A stretch of DNA of 64,000 nucleotides. It comes from Alitta virens (taxonomy: Eukaryota > Annelida > Polychaeta > Phyllodocida > Nereididae). The notes beneath the pieces were generated by a model, which was not told the origin of the DNA, did not search any database, and saw only the letters and a list, made by a program, of their open reading frames with translations. How positions within the stretch are numbered: the first letter of the stretch is position 1; each line of letters begins with the position of its first letter. Below, in pieces: positions 1-11,272 of the stretch. Position numbers and translations under genes: made by a program. The stretch spans positions 47,710,628-47,774,627 of the forward strand of contig OW028576.1 in the NCBI GenBank assembly GCA_932294295.1, given 5' to 3'.

Positions 1-140
1 TTTACCAAGGTTTATATTTTTCAGTGGTGGTAGGTGTAAGCCGAATATAAGCTAGCAGTGGTCAGAAGCAGCTGGCTTTATCCAGTTATAGCTTCAGCCA
101 GGAATAGATCACTACAGCTGTCTAGCCTTGACCATATCTT
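1..140 (+). repeat. Dispersed repeat, one of two copies
   Basis: The first 100 bases begin TTTACCAAGGTTTATAT and contain GTAAGCCGAATAT and AGCTGGCTTTA. The same words in the same order recur at about 31688-31835 in the same orientation. No coding potential or tRNA-like head is visible. The copy may start before the window edge, so its length is unknown. It is probably a fragment of a transposable element of unidentified class. Confidence 0.6.
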
Positions 141-304
141 AAGAAACTAACTGATGAAATGACGAAAGATATGAATATCTCTACATGACATTAGATCCAA
201 CTGAATATATTCTAAGAAACATATGGAAGGTAAATAAGTATTTTCAACATGTAAAAATAAATTTTATTACTCCCACACTGACACACTGAAATACTTCTTT
301 TATT

Positions 305-960
305 GACCGAATTAGGTACCCAATTTAGAATAAGGCCCCTAATTGATGAATGGGGTGCTTAAGTCAATTAGCCAAATTGGACCTCTCTCTGTGTATCCCA
401 TTCCATCCATTTTTTAAACGAGACTAATGTCCCACTGCATTGCTTGTTGAGGGTCCTCAGAACATAGACCTAAGATAGATTGATAGATAGGTGGATGGGT
501 GGATGGATGGATGGATAGATATGGAAAGTGCAGCCCTCTTAGGCAAGTTCTGGCTGCTGTCGAGAATTGATGAGGTGAGAGAGAGGAGTCCACCCATGTT
601 ACACATTTACCCCAGGGGTGGGATCCTTTACTTGCCACAGCATAGGCTATAGAAATGTTAATATTACGCATTTAAGCATGTACATTTGGCAGCGGCAATC
701 TAACGCATAAAATCTACAGCTATAAAGGCCACACCAAAACTGATAAACAACTGAACAAAATGTCTAATACTAATGCATTGTTGATGATAGTCCAGGGGAT
801 GGGATAAATGAGGATGCCCCGAAAACTTACACATAAAATGGCGTTTGCATGTCTCACCTAGTTCTGTCATGGCCATAGGTGTCAGAGCCACAGGTTTCCC
901 CAAATGAAGGTGTCAGGCTGGCCAATGAGGTGTCACTCTTGGCAATGGTAATTGTCTTCA
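305..960 (-). repeat. Family A dispersed repeat, interrupted copy
   Basis: The right part (about 855-960) is the reverse complement of family A, with the signature GGGGAAACCTGTGGCTCTGAC and GTGTCACTCTTGGCAATGG. The left part (about 305-385) is the reverse complement of the other end, with GCACCCCAT and TTGGCTAATTG. An uninterrupted copy lies at about 9530-9830 on the plus strand. The extra length here is explained by a SINE-1 fragment and a GATA/GATG microsatellite between the two ends. Partial copies are at 15924-16050 and 25425-25560. Confidence 0.6.
400..665 (-). mobile_element. SINE-1 fragment with internal microsatellite
   Basis: The right end carries the SINE-1 body in reverse orientation (GAGTCCACCCATGTTACACATTT, shortened here to the core TTACACATTTACCCC). 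The middle holds a GATA/GGATG microsatellite at about 473-522. It appears to have landed inside the family A copy that flanks it on both sides. Confidence 0.55.
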
Positions 961-1226
961 TCCAAAAATATAGCACAGTCAGTAGCTGCACATTTCTAAA
1001 ATGAGTTTTATTCCACAGAATCGTGTAAGTAAATGCTACACACATATATTGCACTGCAGTTCCACAGTGCAAGGAAATGTAAGCATGATCGTTCTGTTTT
1101 GATACCTTACTTAAATATGCACATGCCGTATTTTCCTGCTCAGAATAGAAGGCGGGGCACTCTTTTTTTTTAGAGTAAGCTTTTAGTCTGGCATCAAATC
1201 AAGACTGGCATTTATTTCAGACTAAC

Positions 1227-1380
1227 TACATGGCCAAATGTGCTACGTGCGTTTTCCATGCATTGGATAAACGCATAGAAAATGCATGGTTTTCACCTCA
1301 TTATAATTAGGCAAAAACCATGCGTTTTCCATGCGTTTATCCTTCTTATGGAAAATGCACAAGGCACATTTGGCCATGTA
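1227..1380. mobile_element. MITE-P: palindromic non-autonomous DNA element
   Basis: About 154 bp that begin TACATGGCCAAATGTG and end CACATTTGGCCATGTA. The arms are nearly complementary over their whole length and share the inner words TTTTCCATGCGTTT and AAACGCATGG, so the strand can fold into one long hairpin. Related copies lie at 26341-26495 and 30004-30145. The terminal TA could be the target duplication of a Tc1/mariner-type insertion; that class is an inference because no transposase is present. Confidence 0.8.
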
Positions 1381-1654
1381 GACATCCGCAATTTAATGAA
1401 ACGTAAGTAGCTAAAAGTGTCAGATAACTGGTATTTATCATAATAGAGTTCAGGAATAGTTTTTAACTTATTAGACAGAACCCACACCCTGGCACATATT
1501 CAAGACTAGTTTGTATTATCGCCATTAAATACCCAATTTAGGATCAAGAAAACGCAGAATTCACTTTATTAGCCAATACCATAAGCACCTAGCTCATGTT
1601 TTTGGGTTTTATGGGGTTGCCCCACTACGTCTTAGCAGTACTTCTGGAGTGAGG

Positions 1655-1880
1655 GGTTGGGGGTCAAAGCTACAACACATATCTAAGCCCTGTAAAGTGC
1701 AAAGTGGATGTGATAATTGGAGAGCAAGGAGCCCTCCAAAGTCAACATGATCTGAGGGCATTCCGCTTTACCCCTCCTTAGGGTATGTGATCCAAAAGGG
1801 CAACAGAATGAGGTCCTCCGTCATTACAGAGGTAAACACCCTCAGCATTGATCGCATGAGGGACTAAGGGTGAGTCGGAT
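1655..1880 (-). repeat. Repeat fragment shared with 16735-16880
   Basis: Contains GGGTATGTGATCCAAAAGGGC and CTCCGTCATTACAGAGG. The reverse complement of both occurs in the centre of the large inverted repeat at about 16735-16880. No frame with recognisable homology was found. It may be an internal or UTR piece of a LINE, but this is unproven. Confidence 0.5.
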
Positions 1881-2234
1881 TGCCATGAAATGTACCAAGA
1901 GAATTGGAGCTAAGAATAGGGTCTGTGATAACTGAAGCTGTTTGAAGTTATCGTTGAGCATACATTGGATATCCGGCTGAAGATAGACGTTTTAGCTCAT
2001 TATTTAAATTCCAAGTACAATTGCCATGTTGATGGAAAAAGGTCTTTATTCAGTTCATTACAAAGACAGAAAATATACTTATTTGAAGTAACTTACATTT
2101 AAGTATAAGTTACTAGTTAGCTTAGGGATATTATTTAAACGCACCGGCGTGGAATGATGTTTCCAAAAACACGCAGAAATATTATTCATTTATTAGTAGC
2201 CTCCAGACAGTTTCAATCATCTTTCACCCATGTT

Positions 2235-2430
2235 ATTTCTTAGATCAATATTTGTGTAGGATACCTGCGAAAGTGGCATCTGTCACATCCATCAGATGGC
2301 GCTGACAAATACTCATTTGACACCAGAGGGCAGTAATGAATGACCTTTCTGAACCAGAGTAATTGGATCCTGGAGATGGGTCGGTTTGGATCTTCCAAGA
2401 TCAAAATGTGATTTATTACATGGTGCTCTA
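2235..2430 (-). repeat. Dispersed repeat, counterpart at 14855-15005
   Basis: The reverse complement reads TTGATCTTGGAAGATCC, then TGTCAAATGAGTATTTGTCAG and CCATCTGATGGAT. The plus strand at 14855-15005 has the same blocks in the same order. The shared words are in the wrong register for a conserved protein frame, so this is treated as a transposon fragment. Confidence 0.55.
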
Positions 2431-2609
2431 ACATTGAGCAAAAGGCAGGTATCTAATATTATGGCATTTTCAATTAAATGACTGTTTAATGCTACAAGTG
2501 GACAAATAATGATATTGGGCTATTGCTGTGGCTAGCTATACTTGTGACAGGTCAACAATATTAGTTATTTGAGGCCTGAGGATTTTCACTGACTTTATTG
2601 AATAATTGT

Positions 2610-2790
2610 CTAATGTCTCAATGCTATTGGGTCTGAAGCTCAGTCAGCTTGTATGACCAGCTGCCAGAAGCAGACGTAATGATGGGTGATAGACTTGGAG
2701 TCCACGCCATGTTACACATATACCCCATGGGTGGGGTATTTACTTGCTTCAGCATAGACCCCAAGCACAAGGCAAAATAAAGGTAAAAGG
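2610..2790 (-). mobile_element. SINE-1 copy, body and tail
   Basis: Reverse-orientation SINE-1 with TCTCAATGCTATTGGGTCTGAAG, the pair GACCAGCTGCCAGAAGC, and the core ACCCCATGGGTGGGG. The tRNA-like head is absent or too diverged to see. The opposite-strand reading corresponds to the 3' half of the full element at 24080-24400. Confidence 0.75.
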
Positions 2791-2794
2791 CACC

Positions 2795-3595
2795 TACATT
2801 GCTTGATTAGTCTGAAAAATTAAGATGGGGTAAAGTCACTTATTTGTTTAAAAATAAAATTGCCAGATATTTATATTTATGTTGTTGAATAAATTTCGAT
2901 AAGGCATGTTAACTGTCCAGTATTTTGTGCTCATGTAGGTGTTTTTTTTATTATGAGAAATAACATTATAATACTATCACTTCAATAACTTTGTATCTTT
3001 CACCAAAAGATCTTAAATTATATCAAACACAATTTTCTACTGAAGAACCACCAGTGTGAAAAACTAGGAGTGAGCTGAACCATTCTAGCATTGAATTGGC
3101 AATTTCCCATAAGCCTCAAACAGTCATCTGTCACTGATCGATGTGACAGTCTGGACTGACGACTTTCCGCGACTGATGACTATCCGCGACTGATGATTCT
3201 CCGCCACTGCCAATGACAGATGAATCTCAGTGACTTTCGATGACAATAAATAATGGCCACTTGTCATCATCGATGTCATTCTGTCAGTGTCATTGCCATG
3301 GAGACTGTTGCTGCATCCATCTAATTTTACGGTATTTTGGTCACGACAGACAATGATGGGTTTGACAAGTAGATGATAATATATTATGCTGAAGTCTGAA
3401 GTGATGTCACACAGTGGGGTACAAAGATACTCAATCACTTGAGAAAAACAGTATGTCCAACAAGGTATTATATTTTGATTTATTAACTGGGTACATATTA
3501 TGGAAATGATTATCAAAGTAATGTAACATAATTACAGTACTAAAAGTCCGAACGTTAACCATTGTACCAGAGAAACACTCTCCGGCAACATTATG
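2795..3595. other. AT-rich stretch, no gene seen
   Basis: No coding, RNA or transposon signal is convincing here. A short local repeat of GACTGATGACTATCCGCG-like words lies at about 3150-3220. A 130-codon minus-strand frame crosses this stretch but shows no domain, signal peptide or splice structure. Confidence 0.5.
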
Positions 3596-3606
3596 TCCAC
3601 ACCAGG

Positions 3607-4073
3607 ACCACTACAATACAATACAATACAATACAATACGATACAATACACTGCAATACACTGCAATACACTGCAATACACTGCAATACACTGCAATACA
3701 CTGCAATACACTGCAATACACTGCAATACACTACACTATACTACACTATACTACACTATACTACACTATACTACACTACACTACAATACAATACACTGCA
3801 CTACACTACACTACACTATACTACATTATACTACATTATACTACACTACACTACTGTAACACTATACTATACTACACTACACTACACTATACTATACTAT
3901 ACTATACTATACTATACTATACTATACTATACTATACTACACTACACTACACTACACTATACTATACTATACTGCACTACACTACACTACACTACACTAC
4001 ACTATACTGCACTACACTATACTATACTACACTACACTACACTATACTACACTATACTACACTACACCAGACA
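3607..4073. repeat. Compound pentanucleotide microsatellite
   Basis: Successive runs of AATAC, CTGCAATACA and ACTAT/ACTAC units. A 5-base unit has no in-frame stop in several frames, which creates long Tyr/Ile/Thr/Leu-rich spurious frames on both strands. None is regarded as coding. Confidence 0.95.
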
Positions 4074-4104
4074 TTCTTTATAATCTACATTCCATCTTTT
4101 TTGT

Positions 4105-4255
4105 ACTAAGTGTCTATGCAGGGGCAAATAAAGGACCCCACCCATGGGGTCAATGTGTTACAGGGTGTGGACTCCAAGTGCCAGATCATCTCACCATTAT
4201 GTCTGTTCGTATAAGGTGTTCCTAGAAAGGAATAAACCTCTGTCCATTGGTTGAA
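4105..4255 (+). mobile_element. SINE-1 fragment
   Basis: Carries GTGTCTATGCAGGGGCAA and the core CCCCACCCATGGGGT, followed by GACTCCAAG and ATCATCTCACCATTATGTCTG. The order matches the 3' two thirds of the full-length copy at 24080-24400. Confidence 0.75.
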
Positions 4256-4814
4256 CAGTATTTAAGCAGGTTTAATCCCTACCCTGGAAGTTATATTTGC
4301 CAGTGATCATATGAATAAATATTGTCATAAGCCTTTTTGGCTGTTTGTCAACAACATACCACTCTTTGCAGACACTGGTCTATTTTTGTCCAGTGTCACC
4401 CATCAATAAACCAGCCCTGGAGGGTGTATGAAGAGAAAGTTCAATATTGTGTCATGCTACCCCCCAGGGTCCCCCAGGGTCCCATCTGCTATATTGGCAG
4501 GATGCCTGGTGCCCATAAGTAACTCGATTGTGTAAATTTATATGATAGACTAGGTAAGAGTTATATCCCTCATAGTCAGGAGTAACTAACATTTTTGTTG
4601 TTTATATTGCAAAAAAAATCTCAGTAAGTCCTGATTATTAAGGATACATTGTATAACTAACATAAGCTGTTTGATTGTTAATTTTTTTTAACTGCTCTTA
4701 GTATGCAAGAAAAGCATTTTTTGGACTCATGGGGGAGATAGCTAACATTTGTGTTGGTTATAATCTAACCAATTTTTAACTGCTTGGCTCAATGACAGGT
4801 GCTGGTTTCAATTC

Positions 4815-4849
4815 AATTCAATTCTATCTATCTATCTATCCATCTATCC

Positions 4850-4882
<33 letters not shown>

Positions 4883-4910
4883 CTATCTTTTATCTATCTA
4901 TATATCCATA

Positions 4911-4986
<76 letters not shown>

Positions 4987-5073
4987 CATCTTTCCATCTA
5001 TCCATCTATCTATCTATCTATCTATCTATATATCTATATATCTGTCCATCCATCAATCTATCTATCCATCTAT

Positions 5074-5130
<57 letters not shown>

Positions 5131-5172
5131 CATCTATCCATCTATCTATCTATTTATCTATCTATCCATTCT
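4815..5172. repeat. (TCTA)n microsatellite
   Basis: About 350 bp of TCTA/TCCA/TATC tetranucleotides with few interruptions. The Ser/Ile/Tyr/Leu-rich open frames over it follow from the repeat unit. Confidence 0.95.
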
Positions 5173-5214
5173 AGTCACTTCCTAACTTACTTTCTTTCCT
5201 TATGTCCCACTTTG

Positions 5215-6900
5215 GAGCCCTTGAGTCCACTTTGAATCCAATAAACCTTTTGTGCTCTCGGACCAGTTGAATACGCATGCTCAGTTTATGAGTTCAGGGT
5301 CATGGCGCATGCGAACCACGTTCATGAGTGACCCATAAAGGCCTCGGACGGAACACAAATGAGATTTTGTGACTATAAGCTGTCGATAAATAAGATCTTG
5401 TGTCTCATAATGCACTGGGTCTTTCATCCTGGCTTGTGATTACAGGACAGTACTTAACTGCAGGATTCTCCAAGATGCTCTGGTGTAAATGTATCCCCAG
5501 ACGCAGGATTGGGGCCATTAATGGTGTAATTATATTGCATGAATATATATTCTCTGTTCTCAGAGATGAGGTTGAAATTATTTTGAGTTGATTCATTTTA
5601 ATGCGATGGATTTTGTAATGACAGTATCCAATCAGATCTCTTCATCCATACCACGTGACGGTCCTCCATTTGCATAATATTCGACAGGAAAGGGTACTGA
5701 CAAAAGGTATACCAGAAAGTTATTTGATATTAAAATGTACTTGTTGGATTTAGAGAAGCTAACATACACTCAGCTAATGCCTTGTCCAATATAGCTTTTG
5801 TTTCTTCATTAAATAAAAGTATGTATTGGATTCATTAGTAGGCAGACCTCATATATTATCATATGACATTATTAACCCCAATTGCTGTAAATTACATCCA
5901 TTAAACACTCTGATTGAGCCTGATATCCTGTGTGTACCAATATCATGTAATCCATCCCACCTTTTATGCCTGATATTTGGAGGTCATAACATGAATATCA
6001 TGCCACGAACATAATATTGTGATATAAAGCTTTGCTCTTGATGGGAGCTACCACTTTTATCACCACACCATGGCAACATTTTGGTCTGTGATTTGATATA
6101 AGATCAGGTTTATTGGGCTGGGAGCCATAAAAATGGCAAACACACGCTTCCGTAAGGCTATAATGCAAGCTTAAGGCAGATTAAGGTGTCAGCACAGATC
6201 GTTGCGTTTAGTTACTGTGATGCTCAGACTTAAGAGTTCCAGAAAATCGGGTTAATTTAATCAACTGCGGTACTTCAACCTTGTCCTTAGACCACCTCGA
6301 TGTTAAACCGCTCTAAAGTTAAGACTCCAAGGTGCATTATCATCTTATCATTACGTCTGCCTCTGGCAACTGGTCATACAAGCTGACCCAGTAGCATTAA
6401 ATAAATTGACAAAAACACAACCTATCTTTTATCACTGTTTACAACTTAGACAATTTTGTCATACTCTTGTACTCGGAGAACTTAATAGTGAATTCTGTTG
6501 TGTGTGTTTATATATATTAATGCATGTGTGTATAAATTAATGTCCCTATCTATAGAACTTCTTTAATCATCGTCTGCTTTGAAATTCTATGTTTACTTTA
6601 CAGCGCGTACATGTATACATACCATACACCTTATCTTCATACATTTATGCAAAAGATTTCAAGTGACACACAATCATGGCTACACATCAGTGACATCACA
6701 ACTGTAACCATGGCAACCTCCCAATCTACGTATATAACTTCCTGAGTTGCAGACTGGCACCGTGATAGAAGGTCTAGTGCTCTGCAAGAGATCTTATCAT
6801 AGCACCGGTGGAATACTCATCTAGTAACAAGCCCTTTGTGTTTTGTGGAAATGAGGCTGTCTGAATTTATCTCTCTGTCATTTTCTGTTTTAGCTTTTAT
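5215..6900 (+). repeat. Segmental duplication, copy 1 (less disturbed)
   Basis: This stretch matches 19320-21910 in the same orientation and order. Shared blocks include GGACCAGTTGAATAC with TTTATGAGTTCAGGGTCATG near 5260-5310, GATTTGATATAAGATCAG near 6090, and a highly conserved block near 6690-6900 that contains ACTGGCACCGTGATAGAAGG and AACAAGCCCTTTGTGTTTT. The second copy is longer mainly because it contains two SINEs and a LINE-tail-like element. A SINE-1 fragment sits in this copy at about 6325-6400. Two explanations are open: a duplicated gene 5' region, or an undescribed transposon. Confidence 0.65.
6731..6737 (+). promoter_or_regulatory. Possible TATA box in the conserved duplicated block
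   Basis: TATATAA lies about 25 bases before GCAGACTGGCACCG, which is strongly conserved between the two duplicated segments. The spacing suits an RNA polymerase II core promoter. In the second segment the matching bases read TGTAGGA, so the TATA motif is absent there. It is a motif match only, in an AT-rich genome. Confidence 0.25.
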
Positions 6901-6961
6901 GTGCCTTTTTACTTTTTCTCTACTTTTTCTATTCAATGCAGATTGTAAAACTTGCCACTAG
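6851..6961 (+). CDS. Short signal-peptide-like ORF (36 codons), uncertain
   Basis: An ATG about 115 bases after the TATA-like site opens a 36-residue frame. It starts MRLSEF, continues as an almost unbroken run of Leu, Phe, Ser, Val, Ala and Met, and ends NADCKTCH before TAG. The shape is that of a secretory signal followed by a small Cys-containing tail, or of a first exon whose splice donor was not identified. In the second segment the matching ATG is at 21859 and starts MRRSEF, but the hydrophobic run is disturbed by a frameshift. No family is recognised. Random AT-rich, pyrimidine-rich sequence can mimic such peptides. Confidence 0.2.
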   Translation: MRLSEFISLSFSVLAFMCLFTFSLLFLFNADCKTCH

Positions 6962-7044
6962 AAATTTCTGACGGTTATCAAGAAACATAAATAAAATCTG
7001 GCTATCTTAAATGCAGTAGAATCCATATATTGTGCTCAGTATTT

Positions 7045-7267
7045 TACAAGCTGAACAAAGCCAGACTGAGCCAGACTGAGCTATACTGAGTTAGACTGAG
7101 CCAGACTGAGCTAGACTGAACCAGACTGAGCTAGACTGAGCCAGACTGAGCTATACTGAGTTAGACTGAACCAGACTGAGCTAGACTGAGCTGGACTGAG
7201 CCAGACTGAGCTAGACTGAGCTGGACTGTGCCAGACTGAGCTAGAGAGAGCTAGACTGAGCTAGATC
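7045..7267. repeat. 10-bp minisatellite (CCAGACTGAG/CTAGACTGAG)
   Basis: About 22 tandem decamers alternating CCAGACTGAG, CTAGACTGAG, CTATACTGAG and TTAGACTGAG. The alternation of variants suggests a 20- to 30-bp higher-order period. No coding role is seen. Confidence 0.9.
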
Positions 7268-7269
7268 GC

Positions 7270-8100
7270 TTATTAAACACTGAGTTACTACCCACTAAAT
7301 GACAGAATCTTACTAACACTGTCAACTGGACGTGGAAACTATAAGTAAAGCACTCTATCCGTACTGATAGATATATCTAAGGTCACATCTGTTTGTCAGT
7401 CTCTCATTTAACTTTACTTTTCAAAATTTCATTGAAATGCACAAGTATTTCACTGTTAACCCGCCTAAGGCACTTTCTTAATTTTCATTATATTCAGTTT
7501 CCAAGACGTTGGAAGAAACGGTGTCGTGAGCTGAGTGAAAAGAAAACTCATGCAGAGCAGAATTATGACTTTAAAACCCACAGAAGAAAAGCTTGTTAGC
7601 TTAAGAGCTAAAAGCCCTTTTTGCGGATTAGGCTAATTATCTTCAGATGATTTTTAATGAGCTCTGAATGCAACTTGGCATAAATCTTTGAAAAGGAATT
7701 CATTAAAGAAGAACAGAAAAAAAAATGGTGAGAAGAGACAGAAAATGAAGTAGATGGAGTATAATGAGATGAAAATAATGGAGTGCAAAACAATAATATA
7801 ATATGAAATGACATGAGATTAATGGCATGGATCCAATTAATATCGTTGTAATAATTACATAGAATAACTCTCTCATTTTCACTGGATTCTGAGAACACAA
7901 TGTCATAGTTTTCTCCTGTGTTTGCACTATTACATGTTTCATTTTCTAAAGAAACAAGACAATACTCAAGCCAAACGAGATAGGATTGTAAAAGCGTTGA
8001 GAAATAATTAAAACTTAATCAAAACAGTTTAGCAGTTAACGTTTGTTTGACTAAATCAATTAATATTTGCTGTTTCTGATCAGAAACAATGCTTCAGGTG
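7270..8100. other. AT-rich stretch, no gene seen
   Basis: Nothing supportable was found. Several 60-96 codon frames occur on both strands but they lack motifs, splice context or repeat kinship. It leads directly into the decayed LINE. Confidence 0.5.
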
Positions 8101-8104
8101 GCCC

Positions 8105-9262
8105 ATGAAAAGTGCAAATGAAAGTATCTTTGGGCTTTTTTTTAGCAAGTTTGAATCGAGGAGAAACCATTGCATACAAGTGCCAACAGTGAAGTTTTGC
8201 TTACTAAATTCGTACCTGAATCAAAGAATACGAATACAATGGAACGGTTATGTATTTGAACCATTCATTGTTAAGAATGGTGTGAAGCAAGGAGGAGTGA
8301 TTTCTCCTTTACATTTTGGAATTTATATAGATGTACTGATTAAGGCCCACATTTTGTTGCATGTATTACATATGCAGATGACATTGTCCTTTTGTCTCCA
8401 ACTAAACTTGGTTTATTAAAAATGTTGGATGTGTGTCAGGATTATTCAAAAACCTTTCATTTACAGTTCAATGGGTAGAAAAGTCAATTGATTATCTTTG
8501 GCCAAAAGTTTGGCCAAAATGTGACTATCGATGTGTTTGGTACATGTAATTCACCTCGTGCATAAACTTTTCTTGGACTCTCGACACGATGATATAGAAG
8601 GGGTCACAGCTTTCTTCTACAGGCAGTTTAACATGTTTAGAGGCAAATTTGGTAAACTAGCTTCTTCGGTACAAGCTGGATTATTTCTTACATACTGTTC
8701 AACCTTTTATGGGTGCTTGCTGCAACCATTCTCAAAAATTGAAAAACTTTGCGTGGTCTGGAGAAAGTCCTTGAGGATAGTATGGAGGCTCCCATACCGA
8801 ACTCATTGTGGTATTGTGGCTGCTATGTGCAAGACTCTGTGGAAGGCATATGTTTATCTCTCGTTTCATGACATATGCTGCTGCAATTATGAACCATCCA
8901 ACTCAGGTTGTTCTTATTTGATGAGGGCATCACTGAATTGTTCAAGGCCCCGTTTAAGGCCAACCTCGAATTTTGCTGTGATGAGCTTGGATTAAGCAGA
9001 ACTGACGTCAACAATAAAGGAATGAAGAATTCTATTAGACATATATGCAATGAAAACTGTAAAACTGGATATATGCTTGAATCTATGATTGTATGTGAAC
9101 TAACAGATGTCAGGGATAAGCTTTCTGATACTGTACTGACGAGAGATGCAATCACCATTATTAATGACCTTTGTGTCTACTGAACTCTGTTTTCTTTATT
9201 TAAACTTTTTCTTTTTTAAGTTTCACAAGTGTACAAATTTATGTACGAATAAATGATACATA
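8105..9262 (+). pseudogene. Decayed non-LTR retrotransposon (LINE), RT to 3' end
   Basis: The frame starting at 8105 carries the reverse transcriptase block GVKQGGVISP and FGIYIDVLI (about 8280-8340). The catalytic YADD box with IVLLSPTKLG is intact but in another frame from 8371, so a frameshift separates the two. DVCQDYSK and HLQFNG follow before a stop. Further frames hold FYGCLLQPF, WRKSLRIVWRLPYRTHC (about 8700-8815) and a terminal block beginning LFDEGITELF that ends LCVY-stop at 9183. The end is an AT-rich 3' UTR with AATAAATGATACATA. The start is 5'-truncated with no endonuclease domain. A second relic of the same family lies at 28430-28895. It cannot be active. Confidence 0.85.
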
Positions 9263-9529
9263 TAGGTCAAAATTGGCTGGGTTAGTTGAGCTGAACTTTT
9301 CGTGAGTTGCTCTAAATGAGAATCTGTAGAAGCTCGTGGTGCTCGCCTGGTCATTTCAAGTCATTATAGATGGCGCTGGCGATCGACTTGCTACAGTTTA
9401 AAAACTGATTATATTCTATCATATTTCTTTGCTTCAATGCAATATAGGCCTAGTTGCAACAACTTGTACATTTCTATGGATAAAAACAAGTTTTAAAAAT
9501 CTGTGTCTGCTAATATATCTAGGATGACG

Positions 9530-9830
9530 ACAGTTACCATTGCCAAGAGTGACACCCCATTGTCCAGCTTGACATCTTCATTTGGGGAAACCTGTGGCTC
9601 TGACTTTTATGGGCTAGACAGAACGTGGTCAGAGTGACAAACGCGATTTCATTGCACGGTTTCAGTGCATCCCCATCTGTCACATGCATTGGACCCTTGG
9701 CAAGTGATGCAATGGGAAGTTAGTCTCTCTGGAAATTGGACGGGGACACTAAAAATGAATGGTCCAATTGGCTAATTAACTCAAGCACCCCATTTATCAA
9801 TTAGTAGAGCTCTTATTTCTGAATAGCATG
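9530..9830 (+). repeat. Family A dispersed repeat, uninterrupted copy
   Basis: Begins near CAGTTACCATTGCCAAGAGTG, carries GGGGAAACCTGTGGCTCTGAC and ends near GGTCCAATTGGCTAATTAAC with CAAGCACCCCATTTATC. Both ends match the split copy at 305-960 in inverse orientation. It has no tRNA-like head and no coding frame. Confidence 0.65.
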
Positions 9831-9905
9831 CCTAATGGGGTTAATAAAGCAAACGAGGACTGAAGTGGAAAAGTTTCCATTTCCAGAAAGGGTTAAATGC
9901 AGCTT

Positions 9906-9985
9906 CCTGTCTGTTTCAGTGAGACGCCTGTTTAATCAGCGTCTATCCTTATTTTTTCTTACATCATATTCTGTGCAGCTATATT
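9906..9985 (+). repeat. Short repeat shared with 18478-18550
   Basis: The 35-40 base block GCCTGTTTAATCAGCGTCTAT plus CCTTATTTTTT is nearly identical to sequence immediately left of the mariner relic at 18551. It is probably part of a mobile element that the mariner copy disrupted or abuts. Confidence 0.5.
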
Positions 9986-10009
9986 TCTGGATTCATGGCA
10001 TCAATGTCA

Positions 10010-10205
10010 ATGTTTAATGTCTCAATGCTGCTGGGTCTGAAGCTTAGTCAGCTTATATGACCAGCTGCCAGAAGCAGATGTAATGATGAGATGACAAAGC
10101 TGCTTGGAGTCCACACCATGTTACACATTTACCCCATGGGTGGGTTCTTTTACTTGCCTCAGCATAGACACCGAGTACAAGGCACCTCCTAATTGACGTC
10201 TGGAG
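10010..10205 (-). mobile_element. SINE-1 copy, body and tail
   Basis: Well-preserved reverse SINE-1: GTCTCAATGCTGCTGGGTC, GACCAGCTGCCAGAAGCAG, TTGGAGTCCACACCATG, ACCCCATGGGTGGG and CAGCATAGACACCGAGTAC. The 3' end of the SINE is at the left edge. Confidence 0.8.
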
Positions 10206-10804
10206 TCCACACCGTGTTCCTCAATTTCCATCAACATCTCATCAAATCACAGATATACAATATGTACAGTGCAACCTATTGAAAATGGCTCATCGGTTAG
10301 GCGCTACATTTAGCCAGACCACTGTTGACATCTCATGATGTGTACTGCTATATTAACACGGCCATCCATATCTATCTCCAAAACTATAAATTCTACTAAA
10401 AGCAAATAATTATCCCATAGCAAATAATTATCCCATAGCAGATAAGCATCGAAGGTTTGCTGTCCATACCTGTAGAATATACCTCTACCTCCGCTCTCAG
10501 CTTGTTTATAAGATTTAAAGGCTAAGTTCTGGATGGCTGTGCATAGGTCTGGATAGCTAAAGATAGCTATGGCTTCAAGTAGAATCTGTAGCTACTTGTA
10601 AATGGCTAGATTTAAGATAAGATAAGATAAAGTTTGTTTACAGTAGGACAGAAATAAAACAGTAAAAATAAGTAAAACTTATGCGGACATGAAATGAGAA
10701 AATGAAATGTACGATGAGGAGTGAGATGACAAATAAAATAAATAGCCTAAAGTTAATAAAAACCATTGATAGAGCATAAAAAAAGTTGTAGTTTAAAGGA
10801 AGGT

Positions 10805-10952
10805 AAACAATTACAGTCTATTCACAGAGCAGCCATGTTGTCATTTTGGCCTCATTGACCTCTCTTTGTACTCAGATATAGTATTGTGACGTCATCAATA
10901 GACATGGTCAGGTCACAGAGTGCAAGCACAATGGAAAAATAATGACGTTATA
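10805..10952. mobile_element. MITE-Q, left part (split by a LINE)
   Basis: Contains GCAGCCATGTTGTCATTTTGG, CTCTTTGTACTCAGATATAG, GACGTCAT and GGTCACAGAGTGCAAGCAC, ending AATGACGTTATA. The reverse complement of 15246-15432 has the same blocks and continues without a break into the sequence found at 13692-13770. This half therefore belongs to an element interrupted by the retrotransposon at 10953-13696. Confidence 0.8.
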
Positions 10953-11272
10953 CATGTAAAAAGTTAAGAAAGCTAGTTAATAATTTTGCACAAAATAAAG
11001 ACTTATCAGTAGAAGCCCATAAAAGTGAATATAGTGATCTTTGCAAGGCTTATAAACAGACAATACAAAGGAAAAAGAGACATTTCCAACTAGTTAATAG
11101 AGAAAATCTGGAGAATCTTCTTTGCAGTAATCAAACAGAATATTGGAAATGATGGAATAAACTGAAAAAATCTAGCCATAATCAAACGAATGAACCTGAC
11201 CTAAATACATTTCATGAGCACTTTCTACAACAGTCCCAACCCCCTCCTACTGAATACTTTGACAATGAACAT

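Noticed and set aside
3562..4083. 173-codon Tyr/Thr/Leu-rich frame
   Set aside because: It lies entirely over a pentanucleotide microsatellite.
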